A DNA stretch of 64,000 bases, taken from contig NZ_CAKKNA010000005.1 of the NCBI RefSeq assembly GCF_918741275.1, positions 186,001-250,000 on the forward strand, written 5' to 3'. This DNA is from Bacillus sp. CECT 9360 (GTDB lineage Bacteria > Bacillota > Bacilli > Bacillales > DSM-1321). How positions within the stretch are numbered: position 1 is the stretch's first letter; each line of letters starts with the position of its first letter. This document shows positions 8,469 to 17,179 of this stretch, one piece after another. A model generated the notes under the pieces. That model saw only the letters and a list, made by a program, of their open reading frames with translations, was not told where the DNA came from and made no database searches. A program made the translations under genes and the position numbers.

Positions 8469-9611
8469 TTGAGGCGTTTATTTCTTATCATATCACTTTC
8501 GTTGGTTGTATTCGCTTCTTGGTCTTTTTTAGGAAAACCTGTAGATCAAACAGGCTTTCAAAGTGCAGTGGAAAAGCTAGAATCCGAATTTAAAGCGATC
8601 AATGACAACCCTGATTTCGCCGCTGCAATCGATACGATACACGGCGGATTTACCCAGTTGCTGGGACAGTTTGATAAAGCATTGGAACAGCTTCCGCAAG
8701 CGGAGCAAGAGTCGGAAGCCGAACAGATCGAAAAGCCCACTTTGACGCCACCTGTTGAAGATGTTTTCACCATTCATAATATCGGGCTCGGCGATTCAAA
8801 AGAGGCCGTTGAAAAGCAGCTTGGAGCGGCTAAGCGTTCATCTTATAATGAATATGGAATCAAGTGGGACACGTATCATACAAACTATCAAAACTTTATC
8901 ATGGCAGCTTACGATAAAAACAATAAAGTTGCCGGCTTATACACGAACCAGGATTTAATCGCATCAACAAAAGGACTAAAGAGGGGCAGCCCTAAGGAAT
9001 CTGTTCTCCAACAATTGGGTGAACCACTTACAAAAATCCGAAAAGGCATGGCCTACTATCAATTTGAAGCAAACAGGGATTACGAAATGTTTTTGATAGA
9101 TGGCAGCTATGTCACTGTATTTTTTGATAAGCATCAAAACAATACGTTAACTTCGATTCAGGTTGTGAGCAAAGGCCTTGAACAAAACAAGAAGGATTTT
9201 TATACAAAGGGAAGCAAACAGTTTATGGAGGGCCTTGAATATCAATTATTCGACGTCACCAATGCGACAAGGGTCAATCATGACTTGCCCATCTTGACCT
9301 GGGATAACCATGTTAGAGGAACCGCCCGTGATCACAGTACCGATATGGCTGAAAATCAATACTTTAATCATACCAATCCGAAAGGGCAATCCCCGTTCGA
9401 TCGAATGAAGGAAGATGACGTATTCTTCACGGTCGCAGGAGAAAATCTTGCATCCGGCCAGTTTAGCAGCATCTTCGCTCACGAAGGCTTGATGAACTCA
9501 ATGGGACACCGGGAAAATATATTAAAGAAAGACTTTGAGCGACTAGGGGTCGGTGTTGCCTTTGACGATAAAGCGCGACCTTATTATACGGAAAACTTTT
9601 ATTCAAAATAA
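8469..9611 (+). CDS. ylbC: YlbC-like secreted CAP (SCP/PR-1) domain protein
   Basis: The 380-residue protein starts at TTG, with GGAGG 7 bases upstream. It begins with a hydrophobic leader (RRLFLIISLSLVVFASWSF), either a signal peptide or a membrane anchor. Residues about 85-230 resemble the CAP-associated N-terminal domain, with an internal repeat containing GLGDSKEAV and GLKRGSPKESV. Residues about 255-378 are a CAP domain with RGTARDHSTDM, YFNHTNPKG and GHRENIL. It is the same architecture and length class as B. subtilis YlbC. Its extracytoplasmic function is unknown. It is monocistronic. Confidence 0.85.
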   Translation: MRRLFLIISLSLVVFASWSFLGKPVDQTGFQSAVEKLESEFKAINDNPDFAAAIDTIHGGFTQLLGQFDKALEQLPQAEQESEAEQIEKPTLTPPVEDVFTIHNIGLGDSKEAVEKQLGAAKRSSYNEYGIKWDTYHTNYQNFIMAAYDKNNKVAGLYTNQDLIASTKGLKRGSPKESVLQQLGEPLTKIRKGMAYYQFEANRDYEMFLIDGSYVTVFFDKHQNNTLTSIQVVSKGLEQNKKDFYTKGSKQFMEGLEYQLFDVTNATRVNHDLPILTWDNHVRGTARDHSTDMAENQYFNHTNPKGQSPFDRMKEDDVFFTVAGENLASGQFSSIFAHEGLMNSMGHRENILKKDFERLGVGVAFDDKARPYYTENFYSK

Positions 9612-9625
9612 GTCTGAACGTAAAG

Positions 9626-9652
9626 AAACTCGCCGATTGGCGAGTTTTCTTT
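9626..9652 (+). terminator. Intrinsic terminator after the ylbC-like gene
   Basis: AAACTCGCC / GGCGAGTTT stem with a GATT loop and a T-rich tail. Confidence 0.85.
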
Positions 9653-9709
9653 TTATCCCGCTTGCGAAAGAATTTTTACCTTCTAACAGGAAATTAGTCC
9701 GGACATAAC

Positions 9710-10177
9710 TCACAGGGTATATTCCCTGAATGAAAAGCAAAAAAGTTTCCGGGACATTCTCCCTCTTTGGCCGACGAGATTAAACCAGCATTGTCCAGTA
9801 TAAAAAGGGTTGGAAAGTCTCTTTTCCACAATATATGGAATCCGGTCCATCCCTTCTTGATTTTCCACTTCATTTTTACAAGATAAAGCCAGAACGAAAT
9901 ACGATTTATCACTTTCCAATTCAAGGATTTGAAGATGGTACTTGCTTTTATGTCTTTTATTGAATTCCGCTAAAACCGTTTCTATACTTTTTTCTACGTC
10001 TATGTCGAATTTAGTTGCTTCACTCCACTTAGAAATCAGAGAATCATAAAGGGATAACGTCAGAATATAATAGGTGCCATAATCTTTCGGGTCAAATTCT
10101 TCTTTACTAACTTCTTGTTCCACAGGCAAAACAATATAATTCTTATAGTCAGCAAAAAAGTTTCCATTCACATTCAA
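9710..10177 (-). CDS. Hypothetical protein, 155 residues
   Basis: I do not recognise the family. The ATG at 10177 follows GAAGG at good distance. The sequence is soluble and mixed alpha/beta, with no signal peptide or membrane segment. A second leftward frame (9694-9924) overlaps the 3' part and ends in a Cys-containing tail. A frameshift in the last quarter therefore cannot be excluded, but the 155-residue frame is continuous and has the better start. No operon partners. Confidence 0.5.
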   Translation of the reverse strand: MNVNGNFFADYKNYIVLPVEQEVSKEEFDPKDYGTYYILTLSLYDSLISKWSEATKFDIDVEKSIETVLAEFNKRHKSKYHLQILELESDKSYFVLALSCKNEVENQEGMDRIPYIVEKRLSNPFYTGQCWFNLVGQRGRMSRKLFCFSFREYTL

Positions 10178-10492
10178 TACCTTCTTTCGTTAGTTTTAAA
10201 ATAAAGCATATATCTTGTGAAACATTTAGGAGGCAACACTATGGAAATATATTGAGGAGAGGGTTAGGCTTAGGATGCTCTTCATGATACTTTCCACAAC
10301 ACCTTCTTAAAACCCTTTTAATTTCTGCATATGAAAGACAAGAGAATTTACAATCTTAATAGTAAATGTTCGATGAATCATGAACAATATTAAGTTTTAC
10401 CTATTTAAATCGGACCTATTATAGTCCATTTGAAATATAATCAAAAAAACTGTGTTGGATCCGATCAGGATTCACACAGTTTTTGGCCCTGC
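10178..10492. other. Intergenic region
   Basis: 315 bases with a terminator near the MFS gene end (10445-10484). The rest holds no ORF or structure I can support. Confidence 0.5.
10445..10484 (-). terminator. Intrinsic terminator after MFS gene
   Basis: AAAAACTGTG pairs with CACAGTTTTT across a 20-base loop. Read leftward it ends in a T run. Confidence 0.75.
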
Positions 10493-11767
10493 TTATTTTA
10501 CCACTTCTATTTTGGAGTCTACAGATACTTCTGCACTTTTCCTTATTCCTATTACAAACAAACTTCCCAGAAAACAGAACACACCTGCCATTAAAAAAGC
10601 CCATTGGTAGGTATTGAATATGGAAAAGATTAGCCCTCCTCCGTAGGCTGCGACTCCTGCTCCCGCCTGGTGGGCGGCGAAAATCCAGCCATAGACAATC
10701 CCGCTCTTCTCCACGCCAAATGTTTGTGTCGCCAACCCGATTGTAGGGGGAACCGTGGCAATCCAATCCAAGCCATAAAAAACCGCGAATACAACCAGAA
10801 AGAACATCGAGTTTTCCGATAAAGCAAACGGCAATAACAATAAGGACAGTCCTCTTAATGCATAATACCAGAACAATAACCACCTATTGTCATATCTGTC
10901 TGATAACCAGCCCGACAAGGTCGTGCCGATCAAATCAAAAATGCCCATAAAAGCAATCAATCCGGCTGCCGTAACCGCCGGTATGCCAAAACCTGCACAA
11001 TAAGAGATAAAATGGGTACCAATTAAGCCGCTTGTTGACAACCCGCAAATAAAAAAGCTTCCCGCCAAAAGCCAAAATGTTTTTACGCTTACCGCCTCTT
11101 TAAGAATTCCAAACGCCAAGCGAACCGGGTTCTTTTTTTCAAGAACGGGTTCGATTGGGGCTTCCTCTTTTTGACCGTAACGCGCTAACCCAACCTCTTT
11201 CGGAGAGTTTTTCATAAAAATGAAGATCAATGGAATCATGACTGCACTTAGGAAAAAAATAAGCCCCATTGCCCATTTCCAGGAAAACCTCTCGACAATC
11301 GAGGCTAAAACAGGGAGCAATATGAGCTGTCCTGTAGCCGTACTGGCCGTTAGAATTCCCAATACCAGCCCTCTGCGTTTTTCAAACCAATGATTCGCTA
11401 CATACGTGCTAAGCACAGTCAAAAACACGCTCGAACCTATGCCAAAAATGAATCCCCATATGAGGATAAGCTGCCAGGAGTACTCCATGAAAAAGGTAAG
11501 CCCAATGCCAACCATTAATACCGACATGGCCAACACCATGATTTTCTTAACCCCAACGTTTTCCAGCAACGCCGCCACAAATGGACCCGAGAAACCATAG
11601 ATTACGAGACTGATTGCGAACGACAAGGAAATAAACGCGCGGTCCCATCCGAATTCCTCTTCAAATGGGACAAGAAACACGCCTGAAGAGGAACGGATAA
11701 TCCCGGCGACAATAATCGAAAAAAAAGTTACCACCAAGATAATCCAACTGTAATGAACTTTTTTCAC
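10493..11767 (-). CDS. MFS transporter, monocarboxylate/oxalate-formate-like
   Basis: The 424-residue protein has about twelve hydrophobic segments in two groups of six, separated by a charged loop near residues 195-220 (KNSPKEVGL...EEAP). The N-terminal HYSWIILVVTFF...SSGVFLVPFEEEFGW and GLVLGI resemble the MCT/OFA-type major facilitators that carry small organic anions (for example B. subtilis YbfB). The start is GTG at 11767 behind GGTGG. It is a single gene with its own terminator. The substrate cannot be told from sequence. Confidence 0.85.
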   Translation of the reverse strand: MKKVHYSWIILVVTFFSIIVAGIIRSSSGVFLVPFEEEFGWDRAFISLSFAISLVIYGFSGPFVAALLENVGVKKIMVLAMSVLMVGIGLTFFMEYSWQLILIWGFIFGIGSSVFLTVLSTYVANHWFEKRRGLVLGILTASTATGQLILLPVLASIVERFSWKWAMGLIFFLSAVMIPLIFIFMKNSPKEVGLARYGQKEEAPIEPVLEKKNPVRLAFGILKEAVSVKTFWLLAGSFFICGLSTSGLIGTHFISYCAGFGIPAVTAAGLIAFMGIFDLIGTTLSGWLSDRYDNRWLLFWYYALRGLSLLLLPFALSENSMFFLVVFAVFYGLDWIATVPPTIGLATQTFGVEKSGIVYGWIFAAHQAGAGVAAYGGGLIFSIFNTYQWAFLMAGVFCFLGSLFVIGIRKSAEVSVDSKIEVVK

Positions 11768-11870
11768 TGACTGCTTCCACCCTTTAGCATGATTTTCCTT
11801 TCATTATAAACTTAACAACATCCCAATGGTATTTATCTTTTGACTGAAAATATAATTTATTATTGTAAAT

Positions 11871-11918
11871 AAAAAAGGGTCGGAACTCCCCCGCTTTCAC
11901 GCGGAGAGAACCGGCCCT
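11871..11918 (-). terminator. Intrinsic terminator after the ywaD-like gene
   Basis: Imperfect GC-rich hairpin (outer arms 11876-11883 and 11911-11918) followed, read leftward, by a T run. Confidence 0.75.
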
Positions 11919-11932
11919 CTAAATGGGTAATC

Positions 11933-13333
11933 CTATTTTATATCCTGTTCATGATATAAATGTGGTGTTTTGTGTTTCTTGCCGTGTTTGACTTTTGGCC
12001 ACTGAACGTCGATTCGGGCACGGTCATAAATGGCAGCGCCGACAATCTCAGCGACGTCTTGCAGCTTTTCTTTACTTATCTTGTCAAGTGAGTCATCCGG
12101 AGTATGATACCATGGCTCAGACGGATTATGAATGAATAAGGCTGCCGGGATTCCAGCTTCAGCAAATGGAACATGGTCACTTCGTCCGCCTTGCGCATAT
12201 GGGGTCGGTGCTCCGTTTAGTCTTGTACTTGAAGCCTGAGCAAGTTCAGTGACAAGGTTAGGTTGTCCATCATTTGTCATCAAGATCAGGTCGCCAGCAT
12301 CTTTGCTTCCTACCATATCGAGGTTAAAGTTGGCGATAATCCGGCTCTTTTCATCTTCAGAAAGGTTCTCCACATAATGACTTGAACCAACGAGACCCAC
12401 TTCTTCTGCACCAAATGTAATGAAGCGGATTTCTGTATCTGTCGGTAATTTTTTAAGGACTCGTGAAAGCTCCAAAGTCATTGCTGTTCCTGAAGCATCA
12501 TCATTTGCTCCTGGTGCGCCTGCAACCGAGTCATGGTGGGCACCGAGGACGATGATGTCATTATTTGCTTTCTTTTTAGAAGTTGGCTTCTTTGTCGCGA
12601 TGACATTATGGGACGTATTTTCCCCAGTTACGGCACCTTCAACCTTAAGGTGGGCTGTGACTGGAGCATTGGCACTTATTTTCGCCGCCAGGGCTTCCCC
12701 CTCAGCCTTCGTTAAACCAACGACAGGCACATACTTATCGTTAGCCTCGCCAAGTGTGCCATTTAGATCCCCATCAGCATTGTTATAAATGACAACACCG
12801 GACGCACCTTTTTCCGCCGCATTCAGGACCTTCTCCCCAAAAGTGATTTCTCCGCGCTGGATCAGGGCGATTTTTCCGGTTAGATCCACTGTTTGAAGCT
12901 CTTCCCTTTTACCTTTTCCGGCAAGGACCAGTTCACCGCTGACATCCCCATTTACCGTAAACGTGAACGGTTTGGGTGCAAGAGTTCCATCGTAGTCGGC
13001 AACCGACAGTTCAATATTTGTAGGAGGGGTGTATCCAATGTATTTGAATTCCTGGATCTCGGTTTTAAATCCATAGGATTCAAATTTTTTCTTAATATAT
13101 TGGACAGCCTTGTATTCGGATTCCGTACCGGCAACCCTCGGTGTTTTTGATAAATCAGCAATTGTATTATAGATATTATTTACATTGATCATTTTCGTGA
13201 CTAAATGGTCACTCACTTTGACCGGAAGTTTGTGTGATGCTGATTCAGCAGGCTTTGCTAATGCTGCGGGTGCACCAACAGCTCCCAATAATAAGGCACT
13301 GGCCAAAGCTACTGGAATAATGCGTTTTTTCAT
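11933..13333 (-). CDS. ywaD: Secreted M28-family zinc aminopeptidase with PA domain (YwaD-like)
   Basis: The 466-residue preprotein has a classic Sec signal peptide (KKRIIP, a hydrophobic stretch, then ALA cleavage near residue 26). A protease-associated domain lies at about residues 125-235. The M28 catalytic core follows with the metal ligands in order: GAHHDS, GANDDASG, FGAEEVG, NLDMVG and SDHVPF. That is a co-catalytic two-zinc aminopeptidase releasing N-terminal residues outside the cell. The arrangement and length match B. subtilis YwaD. AAGGAGG lies before the ATG. The C-terminus is unusually basic and His-rich (KHGKKHKTPHLYHEQ). Monocistronic. Confidence 0.93.
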   Translation of the reverse strand: MKKRIIPVALASALLLGAVGAPAALAKPAESASHKLPVKVSDHLVTKMINVNNIYNTIADLSKTPRVAGTESEYKAVQYIKKKFESYGFKTEIQEFKYIGYTPPTNIELSVADYDGTLAPKPFTFTVNGDVSGELVLAGKGKREELQTVDLTGKIALIQRGEITFGEKVLNAAEKGASGVVIYNNADGDLNGTLGEANDKYVPVVGLTKAEGEALAAKISANAPVTAHLKVEGAVTGENTSHNVIATKKPTSKKKANNDIIVLGAHHDSVAGAPGANDDASGTAMTLELSRVLKKLPTDTEIRFITFGAEEVGLVGSSHYVENLSEDEKSRIIANFNLDMVGSKDAGDLILMTNDGQPNLVTELAQASSTRLNGAPTPYAQGGRSDHVPFAEAGIPAALFIHNPSEPWYHTPDDSLDKISKEKLQDVAEIVGAAIYDRARIDVQWPKVKHGKKHKTPHLYHEQDIK

Positions 13334-13507
13334 AGAATTCCTCCTTGTGGTTTCATAGATACATAGTAAATTTACAATATTTAGAATTTTTGCACTAGGG
13401 AGTATCTGCCCATTATAGACTAGTTAATATATTCTATTTCTACTAGATATCTCGATTTATAGGATTTGATGCCCAGGATAATAGGATGGTTTTTCAGTAA
13501 TTGATGT

Positions 13508-13535
13508 TTGACTTAAATAGCATCTATGCTATAAA
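13508..13535 (+). promoter_or_regulatory. Sigma-A-type promoter of queT with palindrome in the spacer
   Basis: TTGACT (13508-13513), 16 bases, TATAAA (13530-13535). ATAGCAT-CT-ATGCTAT (13517-13532), a perfect 7-bp inverted repeat, fills the spacer and could be a repressor site. Confidence 0.6.
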
Positions 13536-13544
13536 ATTGTCCTT

Positions 13545-13598
13545 CGAGTGTTAGCTCGAGCGTGGTTCGAAACCATCCCACGAAAAAAAACTAGGGAG
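13545..13598 (+). promoter_or_regulatory. PreQ1-I riboswitch upstream of queT
   Basis: A small hairpin (CGAG...CTCG, 13545-13558) is followed by the aptamer at 13561-13595. The stem CGTG/CACG closes GTTC, eight variable bases and CCC, and then an A-rich tail ends in CTA. Base for base, this spacing equals the preQ1-I consensus (stem, GUUC, eight bases, CCC, stem, AAAAAACUA). The tail runs straight into GGGAG, the ribosome site of queT, so ligand binding should hide the ribosome site and lower translation. The gene is a queuosine-precursor transporter, the expected target. Confidence 0.85.
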
Positions 13599-13607
13599 AG
13601 AAACTAG

Positions 13608-14090
13608 ATGAATATTAAAACCATTGTAGCCAACGGAATTTTGGCTGCCTTGTATATTGCCATTACGGCAACAATTGCCCCTTTTGCATTCGGTCCAGTG
13701 CAATTCCGTATTCCGGAAATGTTCAATCATCTGATCGTATTCAATAAAAAATATATGTATGGAATCATACTCGGTGTCTTTTTAAGCAATTTATTCTTTT
13801 CGCCCATGCCCTTAGATATTTTATTCGGCACAGCACAATCTTTGATTGCTCTTTTGATAACCATTGGGGCGATGCGCTACGTAAAGAACATCTGGGCTAG
13901 AATGATGATTAATACCGTTGTTTTCACATTCACGATGTTCATTATTGCCTGGGAACTCAACATCGTAATGGGCTGGCCATTCCTATTCACATGGCTAACA
14001 ACAGCCGCCGGCGAATTCGCCGTCTTGCTAGTCGGAGCCCCGATTATCTATGCCATCCATAAACGTGTCAATTTCGAAAAATTGGTATAG
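13608..14090 (+). CDS. queT: Queuosine precursor transporter QueT (COG4708)
   Basis: This 160-residue membrane protein has five to six hydrophobic segments and the family motifs FGPVQFRIPE and P-L-DILFGTAQ. QueT proteins are substrate-binding S components of energy-coupling-factor transporters that import preQ0/preQ1 for tRNA queuosine synthesis; the shared ECF energising genes are not in this window. The ATG follows the riboswitch-linked GGGAG by 9 bases. The preQ1-I element directly upstream supports the assignment independently. Monocistronic. Confidence 0.93.
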   Translation: MNIKTIVANGILAALYIAITATIAPFAFGPVQFRIPEMFNHLIVFNKKYMYGIILGVFLSNLFFSPMPLDILFGTAQSLIALLITIGAMRYVKNIWARMMINTVVFTFTMFIIAWELNIVMGWPFLFTWLTTAAGEFAVLLVGAPIIYAIHKRVNFEKLV

Positions 14091-14117
14091 CCCTTAAGGC
14101 ACCATCTATATTTTTTT

Positions 14118-14155
14118 AATGGCCATGCACTGTTAAGTGTATGGCCATTCCTTTT
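14118..14155 (+). terminator. Intrinsic terminator after queT
   Basis: 13-bp stem (14118-14130 with 14137-14149; AATGGCCAT on the outer side) followed by CCTTTT. Confidence 0.85.
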
Positions 14156-14199
14156 AGTGATAATATGAAAGAATAATCATTGAGGGAGTTGAAAATAAG

Positions 14200-15432
14200 T
14201 TGAGAAATGAAATCATTGACAGATTTATTGCCTATGTAAAAGTGGACACGCAATCCAACGAAAATAATGACACATGTCCTACCACGCCCGGTCAGCTGAC
14301 GTTAGCGAATATGCTGGTCGACGAGTTAAAGGCAATCGGCATGAGTGAGGTAACGATCGATGCAAATGGATATGTCATGGCCTCCCTTCCTTCGAACACG
14401 GAAAAAGAGGTACCGACGATTGGCTTTTTGGCCCATGTGGATACAGCGACTGATTTTACCGGCGCCAACGTCAACCCGCAAATCGTGGAAAATTTTGATG
14501 GGAACGACATTACATTAAATGAATCTTTACAAATCATCCTATCAACAAAGGACTTCCCGGAATTGCCCCATTATAAAGGCCACACCTTAATAACAACAGA
14601 CGGCACAACTCTTCTCGGGGCAGACAATAAAGCCGGCATTGCCGAGATCATGACCGCGATGGATTATCTGATTAACCATCCCGAAATCAAGCATGGAAAA
14701 ATTCGGGTTGCTTTTACACCTGACGAAGAGATTGGAAGAGGGCCTCATAAATTCGATGTTGCCAAATTCAATGCTAAGTTCGCCTATACTGTCGATGGCG
14801 GTCCGCTCGGCGAATTAGAGTATGAAAGCTTTAACGCAGCGGCTGCAAAAGTCACAATTAAAGGTACCAATGTCCATCCCGGATCTGCCAAAGGGAAGAT
14901 GGTGAATTCCGCGAAAATTGCAATGGAATTGAACGCAAAACTGCCTGCCCGAGAAGCGCCGGAATTAACAGAAGGATATGAAGGCTTTTACCATCTTCTT
15001 TCGATAAACGGTGATGTTGAACAAACGAAGCTTCATTATATTATCAGGGATTTTGACAAAGCTGGGTTCCAGTCCAGAAAAGCAAATTTCGAAAAAATCG
15101 TGAATGAGCTAAAAGATATTTACGGTGAAGAACGAATCCTCTTTGACCTGAAAGATCAATATTACAACATGGGAGAAAAAATCGAACCAGTAAAAGAAAT
15201 TGTTGATATTGCGTATGAGGCAATGAAGAACTTGGACATTGAGCCTGTTATCAAACCGATAAGGGGCGGAACGGACGGCTCGCAGTTATCCTACATGGGA
15301 CTGCCGACACCGAATATCTTCACAGGCGGAGAAAATTATCACGGCAAATTCGAGTATATTTCCGTCGACAACATGGTTAAAGCGACCATGGTTGTAATTG
15401 AGATTGCAAAGTTATATGAGCAAAAAAATTAA
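14200..15432 (+). CDS. pepT: Peptidase T (tripeptide aminopeptidase)
   Basis: The 410-residue protein is very close to B. subtilis PepT in length and text: [44 protein letters not shown] and [19 protein letters not shown]. These include the His-Asp, bridging Asp (ADNKAG), Glu-Glu (DEE), Asp (TVDGG) and His (GENYHG) of the M20 di-zinc site. It removes the N-terminal residue from tripeptides in the cytoplasm. The start is TTG, with GGGAG 12 bases upstream; no nearer ATG exists in frame. Single gene with a strong terminator. Confidence 0.97.
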   Translation: MRNEIIDRFIAYVKVDTQSNENNDTCPTTPGQLTLANMLVDELKAIGMSEVTIDANGYVMASLPSNTEKEVPTIGFLAHVDTATDFTGANVNPQIVENFDGNDITLNESLQIILSTKDFPELPHYKGHTLITTDGTTLLGADNKAGIAEIMTAMDYLINHPEIKHGKIRVAFTPDEEIGRGPHKFDVAKFNAKFAYTVDGGPLGELEYESFNAAAAKVTIKGTNVHPGSAKGKMVNSAKIAMELNAKLPAREAPELTEGYEGFYHLLSINGDVEQTKLHYIIRDFDKAGFQSRKANFEKIVNELKDIYGEERILFDLKDQYYNMGEKIEPVKEIVDIAYEAMKNLDIEPVIKPIRGGTDGSQLSYMGLPTPNIFTGGENYHGKFEYISVDNMVKATMVVIEIAKLYEQKN

Positions 15433-15460
15433 ACGAACTATGATTTGAAATTTTTAAAGA

Positions 15461-15493
15461 CAAAGGCCCTTTCACACGTTGAAAGGGCCTTTG
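15461..15493. terminator. Bidirectional intrinsic terminator
   Basis: CAAAGGCCCTTTCA pairs with TGAAAGGGCCTTTG around a 5-base loop, between convergent pepT and the aldehyde dehydrogenase gene. Confidence 0.92.
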
Positions 15494-15512
15494 TTAATTT
15501 ATTCTATTCAGC

Positions 15513-16973
15513 TTAAAATGGGAACTGGCGATATTTTGTCTGAAGAGAAATCCACTTTGTCACTGTGAATTCTTCCACAATCCATGGATTACCAAAACGT
15601 CCCATGCCACTCGCCTTATTGCCTCCGAAAGCAACGTTCGGTGCATCATTGACTGTTTGATCATTAATGTGAGTCATACCGCTATCGATTTGAAGCCCTA
15701 AACGTTCTCCTTTTTCAATATCGGTAGTGAATATTGCTGAGCTTAAGCCATATTCAGTATCATTGGCAATAGCAATTGCGTCTTCATCAGTTTCCGCCTT
15801 AATCACTGATACGATTGGAGAAAACATCTCAGTTTGAGCAATAGCATCCGTGTTTTTAACATCACGGAAGATCGTTGGCGTTAACACATTGCCCACGCGT
15901 TTTCCTTCCAATGCTAAGACATTTCCTGCTTGTTTAGCATCTTCAATGAATTGAACAGCCTTTTCTAATTGGCGCTCATTAACTAGCGGTCCTACGACTG
16001 TCTTAGGATCCAACTGGTTTCCGTAAGGAAGAGCTTTTGCGCGTTCAACGAATTTAGTTAAAAACTCTTCGTAGATGTCTTTATGGACAATGATTCGGTT
16101 GATACACATACAAATTTGCCCCTGGTGAATAAACTTACCAAAAATGGCAGCATCGACTGCACGATCAATATCGGCATCCTCCAGCACGATGAATGGATTA
16201 TTTCCTCCAAGCTCAAGGGCTACCCGTTTTAAATTCCTGCCTGCGATTTCACCAATATGCCTTCCGACTGGTGTAGAGCCGGTAAAGCTGATTAGTTTTG
16301 GAATCGGATTTGTCAGCATATCATCTCCGATTTCAGTCAGATCAGTCTGAATCACATTCAATACGCCTTTAGGCAATCCCGCATATTCAAATGCTGCTGC
16401 AATAATATTACCGCCAGTAAACGCAACCTGGATATCAGGTTTATGTACAACAGCATTACCCAACGCAATCGCTGGTGCAATTGTTCTCATGGACAAGTTC
16501 ATTGGGAAGTTAAAAGGTGAAATAGAAGAAATAACTCCCAAAGGCAGACGGTGAATATGGTTAACCTTTCCTTCCATTGCAGAAGGTACTTCACGAACCT
16601 GATAAATTTCGTTAGTGATTGTAGCTGCCTCTTCAAGAATCTCTAATGTTAAATGCAGCTCAACACCAGCTTTGACAAGAGTACCGCCTGTTTCTTGTGC
16701 GATGATCTGAACGATCTCATCCTTATTGTTTTGAAGAAATTCCATCGCTTTAAGGATGACTTCACTTCTTTCTTCAGGAGTTGTTTTGGCCCACTCCTTT
16801 TGAGCTTCTTTAGCATATTCAAACGTCTCTGCAAGCTGTCCGGCAGTAGCAATGCTAATATCTGAAAAAATAGAGTTGTCGAAAGGATTTAAAATATCAT
16901 ACCTGCGTTCACTTAATCCTTCTGTCCATTCCCCGTTTATGAAACTTTTATTTAAATTCTTGAATTTCTCCAT
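15513..16973 (-). CDS. Aldehyde dehydrogenase, YfmT-like (copy 1)
   Basis: 486 residues from the ATG at 16973, which has AGGGG about 9 bases upstream. NAD(P)-dependent aldehyde dehydrogenase motifs are clear: SPFNFP, HKPD, FTGSTPVGR, ELGGNNPF, the catalytic cysteine in GQICM, and EMFSPI. It is a close paralogue of the gene at 27764-29224 and resembles B. subtilis YfmT, reported as a vanillin/benzaldehyde-type dehydrogenase. The frame stays open for another 69 codons up to 17180, touching the MFS stop. A possible start at 17123 with its own GAGGG would add 50 residues. It probably forms an operon with the upstream MFS gene, under the divergent LysR regulator. Confidence 0.9.
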   Translation of the reverse strand: MEKFKNLNKSFINGEWTEGLSERRYDILNPFDNSIFSDISIATAGQLAETFEYAKEAQKEWAKTTPEERSEVILKAMEFLQNNKDEIVQIIAQETGGTLVKAGVELHLTLEILEEAATITNEIYQVREVPSAMEGKVNHIHRLPLGVISSISPFNFPMNLSMRTIAPAIALGNAVVHKPDIQVAFTGGNIIAAAFEYAGLPKGVLNVIQTDLTEIGDDMLTNPIPKLISFTGSTPVGRHIGEIAGRNLKRVALELGGNNPFIVLEDADIDRAVDAAIFGKFIHQGQICMCINRIIVHKDIYEEFLTKFVERAKALPYGNQLDPKTVVGPLVNERQLEKAVQFIEDAKQAGNVLALEGKRVGNVLTPTIFRDVKNTDAIAQTEMFSPIVSVIKAETDEDAIAIANDTEYGLSSAIFTTDIEKGERLGLQIDSGMTHINDQTVNDAPNVAFGGNKASGMGRFGNPWIVEEFTVTKWISLQTKYRQFPF

Positions 16974-17179
16974 TGTAAAAAACCCCTTTTGTTTATGAAA
17001 TAAATTAAAATTTGAATACTTATCATCAGGATTATAGTCCTGAAATATCTCGAAGTCAAAGTAATAGCTCAAAAAAAGAGGGAAACGGCTTAGTAAGTTT
17101 GAATCTCTATTACTTTTATCCATTAAAAATCCCTCTTTAAGGAATAGCCCCCTCCATACAAAAAGGTTTTTCCCATACA

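Noticed and set aside
9694-9924. Leftward frame overlapping the end of the 155-residue hypothetical gene
   Set aside because: No ribosome site at its start and mostly overlapped by the longer frame; kept only as a possible frameshift tail.
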